A stretch of DNA of 9,143 nt from Methylobacterium sp. (GTDB taxonomy: Bacteria; Pseudomonadota; Alphaproteobacteria; Rhizobiales; Beijerinckiaceae). How positions within the stretch are numbered: the first letter of the stretch is position 1; every line of letters begins with the position of its first letter. Position numbers and translations under genes: made by a program. Positions 5,443 to 9,143 of the stretch are shown here, in pieces. The notes beneath the pieces are model-generated. The model was not told where the DNA came from, ran no database searches, and saw nothing but the letters and a program-made list of their open reading frames with translations. Location: positions 1 to 9,143 of the forward strand of contig JAJKJG010000366.1 of the NCBI GenBank assembly GCA_021154065.1. Reading direction: 5' to 3'.

Positions 5443-5452
5443 AAGGCAGATG

Positions 5453-5983
5453 CTACGCCGCCGGGGTTCCGCCAGCGGCCGCCGGCCCCGGCTGTCCGGG
5501 CGCCGCCTGGCCCTGCTCGGCGGCCTTCTGGCGGTACAGCGTCACGAAATCGATCGGATCGATGTAGAGCGGCGGGAAGCCGCCGTTGCGCACCGCGTCC
5601 GCCACCATCTGCCGGGCGAACGGGAACAGCAGCCGCGGGCACTCGATCATGATCAGCGGGTGGAGCTGATCGGCCGGCACGTTGCGGGCCCGGAACACGC
5701 CCGCATAGGTGAGCTCGAACTTGAACAGCACCTCGGTGCCGAGCTTGCCGTCGCCCTCGAGCTTGAGGTCGACCTCGAAGTCGGTCTCGGCAAGCTGCTT
5801 CGCGTTGACGTTGACCTGGATGTTGATGGTCGGTCCCTGCTGCTGGGGGGCGAGCGAGCGCGGCGCGTTCGGGTTCTCGAACGAGAAATCCTTCGCATAT
5901 TGCGCAAGCGCGTTGAGGGAGGGCATCTGGTCGGGCGAGGGCTGGGCCTGCGCGCCGCCGTTCGGCACCGGGGTGTCGGCCAT
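5453..5983 (-). CDS. secB: Protein-export chaperone SecB
   Basis: SecB is a cytoplasmic tetrameric chaperone that holds preproteins unfolded and passes them to SecA for Sec-dependent export. The 176-residue product carries [12 protein letters not shown] (53-64), [12 protein letters not shown] (86-97) and the hallmark segment [13 protein letters not shown] (113-125), followed by [17 protein letters not shown] (134-150). The ATG at 5983 is preceded by AGGAG at 5994-5990 (6 bases away). The longer open frame upstream is unlike SecB. Relative to E. coli SecB (155 residues) there is an N-terminal extension rich in N, P and Q and a C-terminal tail (about 157-176) rich in A, P, G and Q, both likely disordered. 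It converges with dnaQ and diverges from the timA operon. Confidence 0.96.
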   Translation of the reverse strand: MADTPVPNGGAQAQPSPDQMPSLNALAQYAKDFSFENPNAPRSLAPQQQGPTINIQVNVNAKQLAETDFEVDLKLEGDGKLGTEVLFKFELTYAGVFRARNVPADQLHPLIMIECPRLLFPFARQMVADAVRNGGFPPLYIDPIDFVTLYRQKAAEQGQAAPGQPGPAAAGGTPAA

Positions 5984-6240
5984 GGAAAGCTCCTGAAGCT
6001 CAAAAGGATTGCTACGAACACCCGGGCGGCGGCATCGGCCTCCGAGGCGGCTCGTTTTCAGCGCGCCCGCTATCACGGCTCGCCCGGTGCGACAAGGTTG
6101 GAGCGCCCGGGCGCTCGCCTGGATGTCGCGTCCCGGCGACCCCATATGGGGCCGGGCGCCGGCGCTTTGGGACCGGGCATTCGGCTTGCTTTCACCCGGG
6201 CCGGATGCGAAACGGCGGACGGGGGCAGACCGGATCGACG
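5984..6240. promoter_or_regulatory. Divergent secB-timA intergenic region with several perfect palindromes
   Basis: This 257-base gap has no supportable gene and must hold the promoters of secB and of the timA operon, though I see no consensus -35/-10 pair. It contains three perfect palindromes: GAGCGCCCGGGCGCTC (6101-6116), CCCCATATGGGG (6140-6151) and GCGCCGGCGC (6156-6165). The middle one is extended by CCCGG (6132-6136) and CCGGG (6152-6156) into a longer imperfect stem with a 3-base bulge. In many relatives a gene for an FxsA-family membrane protein lies between secB and timA. None fits in this space. Confidence 0.55.
5990..5994 (-). promoter_or_regulatory. secB ribosome binding site
   Basis: The minus strand reads AGGAG, 6 bases before the ATG at 5983-5981. 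It fixes the 176-residue start against the longer upstream frame. Confidence 0.75.
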
Positions 6241-6969
6241 ATGCAAGACTCGCTTGACGTCACGACGATCATCTTTCTCGCGCTTGCGGTCTTCGTGATC
6301 TGGCGGCTGCGCTCTGTGCTCGGCCAGAAGACCGGGCAGGAGAAGCCGCCTCTGGACCCGTTCTCCCGCCGCGAGGCGCCGCCGCCGCTCGGTCCGGCGC
6401 CGCGGACCGCGGGCGGCGACAACGTCGTCCGGTTGCCCGGAGCCGTGAACGGGCCGGCCGCCGCGACGGTCGAGCTCGCGCCGGACCGCTGGAGCGGCGT
6501 CGCCGAGCCCGGCTCGCCGGTCGCGGCCGGGCTCGACGAGATCGCCAAGATCGAGCCGGGCTTCGATGCCCGCGGCTTCGTCGAGGGCGCCAAGACCGCC
6601 TACGAGATGATCGTCACCGCCTTTGCCCAGGGCGACCGCAAGAGCCTGAAGAACCTCCTGTCGCGGGATGTCTTCGAGGGTTTCGAGCGCGCGATCGTCG
6701 ACCGCGACAAGCGCGGCGAGAAGGCCGAGACCACCTTCGTCTCGATCGACAGGGCCGACCTCGTCGGGGTCGAGGTCAGGAACCGCGTCGCGCAGGTGAC
6801 GATCCGTTTCCTCTCCAAGCTCATCACGGTGACCCGCGACGCGCAGGGGAACGTCGTCGACGGCAGCCCGGAAGCGGTCGTCGACGTGACCGACGTGTGG
6901 ACGTTCGCGCGCACGCTCGGCACCCGCGACCCGAACTGGCAGCTCGTCGCGACCGAAGCCGCGCAGTGA
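6241..6969 (+). CDS. timA: Tim44/TimA family membrane-anchored protein
   Basis: The product has 242 residues. It starts with a short N-terminal transmembrane segment (about 8-22, [12 protein letters not shown]) followed by [11 protein letters not shown] (22-32), then a proline- and alanine-rich linker (about 33-95). A Tim44-like domain (about 97-240) contains [21 protein letters not shown] (112-132) and ends with the typical [16 protein letters not shown] (224-239). This domain is shared with mitochondrial Tim44 and with bacterial TimA. Known roles are limited: the bacterial protein is described as a putative inner-membrane adaptor, and its proximity to secB fits a link to the export or envelope machinery, which is inference. 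I chose the ATG at 6241 because [12 protein letters not shown] matches the normal N-terminus; an ATG at 6205 adds 12 unrelated residues. The ribosome binding site is weak. Its stop overlaps the mltA start by 4 bases (GTGA). Confidence 0.88.
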   Translation: MQDSLDVTTIIFLALAVFVIWRLRSVLGQKTGQEKPPLDPFSRREAPPPLGPAPRTAGGDNVVRLPGAVNGPAAATVELAPDRWSGVAEPGSPVAAGLDEIAKIEPGFDARGFVEGAKTAYEMIVTAFAQGDRKSLKNLLSRDVFEGFERAIVDRDKRGEKAETTFVSIDRADLVGVEVRNRVAQVTIRFLSKLITVTRDAQGNVVDGSPEAVVDVTDVWTFARTLGTRDPNWQLVATEAAQ

Positions 6970-8129
6970 ACGGGGCGAGACCCGCTCTCCTATCCTTTCT
7001 CCTCCTGGGCTTTCTTGCCCTCCCCGGCGGGCGCGCCGCCGCCGACCCGCCGGCCGTCGGCAACGCCCGGCTCGAGGCGCTCGCCTTCACGGATCTGGCC
7101 GGCTGGGACGCCGACGATCACGGCGCCGCTCTCGCGACCTTCCGCCGGACCTGCCGGGCGATCGCCGAGGAGCGCCCGGCGTTGCGCACCGCGCTGCCGG
7201 CGGACGACGGCCTGAAGCGGGCCTGCGCCGCGGCGCCAGATCCGTCCGCCGCCGGCTCGGCCAAGGCCTTCTTTGAGGATCTCTTCGCGCCGTTCGAGGT
7301 CGTGCCGCCGTCCGGCCGCGGCTTCCTGACCGGTTATTTCGAGCCCGAATACGACGGCTCGCTGACGCAGACCGCGAGCTTCCCGGCGCCGCTCCTTGCC
7401 CGTCCGGACGACCTCGCGAGCGTGCCGCAAGGGGAGGCGTGGCCGGGACTCGCCGGCCTGCAGGCGGCACGCCGGACGGCGGCCGGGTATGAACCCTACC
7501 CGGATCGGGGCGCGATCGAGGACGGCGCTCTCGGCGCGCGGGCGACGCCAATCGTCTTCCTGCGCGACCCGGTCGATGCCTTCATCGTCCATGTGCAGGG
7601 CTCGGCCCGGATACGGCTCCCGGACGGCCGTACCGTGCGGGTCGCCTATGCGGGCCGCAACGGCTATCCGTTCACGGCGCCCGGCCGGATCATCGTCGAG
7701 CGGGGCCACGTGCAGCTCGCCGAGATGAACCTCGAGCGGCTGACCGCCTGGCTGCGGGCGAACCCCGAGGAGGGGCGCGAGATCATGCGCCTCAACCGCT
7801 CCTACATCTTCTTCCGCCTCGCCGACGAGCTTGCCCCGGAGGATGGCCCGATCGGCGGCGCCGGCGTGCCGCTGACCGCCGGCCGCAGCCTCGCCGTCGA
7901 CCGCAATCTCTGGAGCTACGGCTTGCCGTTCTGGCTCGAGGGCGAGGCGCCGCAGCCGGACGGCGGCACCGCGCCGATCGCGCGGCTGACGATTGCCCAG
8001 GATACCGGCACCGCCATCACCGGGCCGGCGCGCGGCGACCTCTTCGTCGGCACCGGCGCCGCGGCCGGCACCCGCGCCGGGATGCTGCGCCACCCGTTCC
8101 GCTTCATCGTCCTCCTGCCGAAGCCATGA
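6966..8129 (+). CDS. mltA: Murein lytic transglycosylase A
   Basis: MltA cleaves the MurNAc-GlcNAc bond of peptidoglycan, forming 1,6-anhydro-MurNAc ends, and acts in the periplasm. The GTG at 6966 overlaps the timA stop and gives a 387-residue protein. It has a clear signal peptide (LLSFLLLGFLALP, 8-20; likely cleavage after AAA, residue 26). There is no lipobox cysteine, so it is probably soluble and not a lipoprotein like E. coli MltA. The MltA domain shows GFLTGYFEPEYDGS (119-132), YPDRGAIEDGAL (178-189), FIVHVQGSARIRLPDG (206-221), YAGRNGYPF (228-236) and LNRSYIFF (276-283). The C-terminal 3D domain shows D312, D346 (AQDTGTAI) and D358 (RGDLFVGTG). D346 and D358 match the conserved aspartates around the catalytic residue (D308 in E. 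coli). Its stop overlaps the next gene by 4 bases. Confidence 0.95.
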   Translation: MNGARPALLSFLLLGFLALPGGRAAADPPAVGNARLEALAFTDLAGWDADDHGAALATFRRTCRAIAEERPALRTALPADDGLKRACAAAPDPSAAGSAKAFFEDLFAPFEVVPPSGRGFLTGYFEPEYDGSLTQTASFPAPLLARPDDLASVPQGEAWPGLAGLQAARRTAAGYEPYPDRGAIEDGALGARATPIVFLRDPVDAFIVHVQGSARIRLPDGRTVRVAYAGRNGYPFTAPGRIIVERGHVQLAEMNLERLTAWLRANPEEGREIMRLNRSYIFFRLADELAPEDGPIGGAGVPLTAGRSLAVDRNLWSYGLPFWLEGEAPQPDGGTAPIARLTIAQDTGTAITGPARGDLFVGTGAAAGTRAGMLRHPFRFIVLLPKP

Positions 8130-8692
8130 AGCCGCGCCGCTCGCGCCAGCTCTCGGCCGAGGAGCGCCGGCTCTGGGCGCATGTCGCGCGGGCCGTGAAG
8201 CCGCTGCCTGGCCACGGCTTTCCCGATGTCCCGCCCGAGCCGCCGGCCGGCCCCGCCGCCGAGCCCCCGCCGGCCATGTCGGCCGCGCCCGCGCCACCCA
8301 GAGCGTGCCGAGCGCCGGCGCTTCTGCCGCTCGCCCCGATCGAGCGCAAGACCCTGGTGGCGCTGCGCCGCGGCGCCCGCCGCGCCGACGGCGCGATCGA
8401 CCTCCACGGCATGCGCCAGAGCGAGGCCCATCGGGCGCTCATCGGATTCCTGCATCGCTCGCGCGAGCGCGGCCACGAGGTCGTGCTGGTGATCACCGGC
8501 AAGGGCGCCGCCGCCGCGGGCGACAGCCTCTTCGAGGAGCGCGGCGTCCTGCGCCGCGTCGTGCCGCACTGGCTGCGCCTGCCGGAGCTGCGCACGGTGG
8601 TGCTCGGCTTCGAGGCGGCCGCGCCCCACCATGGCGGCTCGGGCGCGCTCTATGTCCGGCTGCGTCGGCGCCGCGCGCCGGGCGAGCCGTGA
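8126..8692 (+). CDS. Smr/MutS2 C-terminal domain protein
   Basis: The 188-residue product has a basic N-terminus (residues 1-27), a low-complexity proline- and alanine-rich linker (about 34-70) and a stand-alone Smr domain (about 89-181). The domain shows the family motifs IDLHGM (91-96), LVITGKG (121-127) and HHGGSGALYVRLRR (168-181). Smr domains bind and nick DNA or cleave RNA; stand-alone versions such as E. coli SmrA and SmrB are nucleases, SmrB acting on mRNA at collided ribosomes. The DLHG and TGKG motifs needed for activity in that family are intact. Whether this protein acts on DNA or RNA is unknown. The ATG at 8126 overlaps the mltA stop (ATGA), and its own stop overlaps the next GTG start, so it is translated as part of the operon. 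Confidence 0.92.
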   Translation: MKPRRSRQLSAEERRLWAHVARAVKPLPGHGFPDVPPEPPAGPAAEPPPAMSAAPAPPRACRAPALLPLAPIERKTLVALRRGARRADGAIDLHGMRQSEAHRALIGFLHRSRERGHEVVLVITGKGAAAAGDSLFEERGVLRRVVPHWLRLPELRTVVLGFEAAAPHHGGSGALYVRLRRRRAPGEP

Positions 8693-9060
8693 CGCCGTTC
8701 GGCCGCCGCGTCCGCGAGCTGCGGCGCGAGCGCGGGCTCCTCCTCAAGGACATGGCGGCGCATCTCGGCGTCTCCGTCGCCTACCTGTCGGCGCTCGAGC
8801 GCGGCAAGCGCGGCAAGCCGACCTGGACCCTGCTCCAGGGCGTGCTCCAGTACTTCCGCATCATCTGGGACGAGGCCGACGAGCTTCTGCGCCTCGCCGA
8901 CCTGTCCGAGCCGAAGGTCAGGATCGACGCCTCCGGCCGCGAGCCGGACACCGTGCTGTTCCTGAACCGGCTCGCGCGCGAGCTTCCGGCGCTCACGGAC
9001 GAGGAGGTCGCCGCAATGGCGGCGGTGCTCGACAGAGCGGCCGCGCGCGCAAAATCCTAG
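8689..9060 (+). CDS. XRE-type helix-turn-helix protein, conserved but of unknown target
   Basis: The 123-residue product begins MTPFGRRVRELRRERG. It has a Cro/C1-type helix-turn-helix over about residues 5-58, with the core LLKDMAAHLGVSVAYLSALE (18-37) and a basic stretch GKRGKP (39-44). The helical C-terminal half (about 60-119, including DEADELLRLADLSEP) probably mediates dimerisation. I chose the GTG at 8689 because it overlaps the stop of the Smr gene by 4 bases and restores the normal helix 1; the open frame further upstream is the Smr gene read in another frame. I recall similar short regulators after Smr genes in Hyphomicrobiales, often just before gyrB, but the target is not known to me. 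Autoregulation of the operon is possible and unproven. It is the last gene seen here. Confidence 0.9.
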   Translation: MTPFGRRVRELRRERGLLLKDMAAHLGVSVAYLSALERGKRGKPTWTLLQGVLQYFRIIWDEADELLRLADLSEPKVRIDASGREPDTVLFLNRLARELPALTDEEVAAMAAVLDRAAARAKS

Positions 9061-9143
9061 ACGGCCGCCGCCCTTGACCCTCGCGCGGACCGGTGCGAAA
9101 GCGCGGCTCCCTCCTGCGCTCTCGGCCTCCCATGCACAACGCC
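9061..9143. other. Gene-free right end of the window
   Basis: I see no gene, clear terminator or promoter in these 83 bases. TTGACC (9074-9079) resembles a -35 hexamer, but no -10 hexamer lies at a suitable distance. An ATG at 9132 has no ribosome binding site and only four codons before the edge. Confidence 0.5.

Noticed and set aside
6990..8297. Minus-strand open frame (435 codons) opposite mltA and the Smr gene
   Set aside because: Low-complexity R/A/G composition and no domain; the plus-strand genes are certain.
9132..9143. ATG near the right edge as the start of a following gene such as gyrB
   Set aside because: Only four codons are visible (MHNA), there is no ribosome binding site, and they do not match a GyrB start.
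1..9143. tRNA, rRNA, CRISPR, insertion sequence, toxin-antitoxin or defence genes
   Set aside because: I searched by eye for cloverleaf, regular spacer-repeat and transposase-like patterns and found none; all large frames are explained by housekeeping genes.

Overview
The window is about 70% G+C. Its gene set and order are those of the chromosomal core of an alphaproteobacterium, most likely in the Hyphomicrobiales (Rhizobiales). I cannot name the genus from the sequence. No plasmid, phage, insertion-sequence, CRISPR, tRNA or rRNA signature was found. I found no convincing new biological system. The most notable region is a probable chromosomal replication origin.

Left part (1-1269, minus strand): the first codons of hemJ run off the left edge. 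A palindromic dispersed-type repeat follows, then hemE (uroporphyrinogen decarboxylase). The genes hemJ and hemE belong to the same haem pathway and point the same way.

Origin-like part (1270-1644): a 375-bp gene-free stretch lies between the divergent genes hemE and ppsR. In other alphaproteobacteria the chromosome origin lies beside hemE. This stretch holds an AT-rich segment, four GANTC (CcrM) sites, a near-consensus DnaA box and several palindromes and short direct repeats.

Middle part (1645-5403, plus strand): ppsR, a repeat-bearing gap, then the compact cluster maf-aroE-coaE-dnaQ. Its members abut or overlap by a few bases and read away from the putative origin. Their roles are control of PEP synthase/pyruvate phosphate dikinase, nucleotide-pool cleaning, the shikimate pathway, the last step of coenzyme A synthesis, and proofreading for DNA polymerase III.

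Right part (5453-9060): secB (minus strand) converges on dnaQ. Across a 257-bp palindrome-rich gap it diverges from a four-gene plus-strand operon: timA (Tim44-like membrane protein), mltA (lytic transglycosylase), an Smr-domain gene and an XRE-type regulator. The last three junctions each overlap by 4 bp, which suggests translational coupling. This operon joins envelope functions (export chaperone, membrane-anchored Tim44-like protein, murein hydrolase) to two poorly understood nucleic-acid-binding proteins. The final 83 bases hold no gene I can support.
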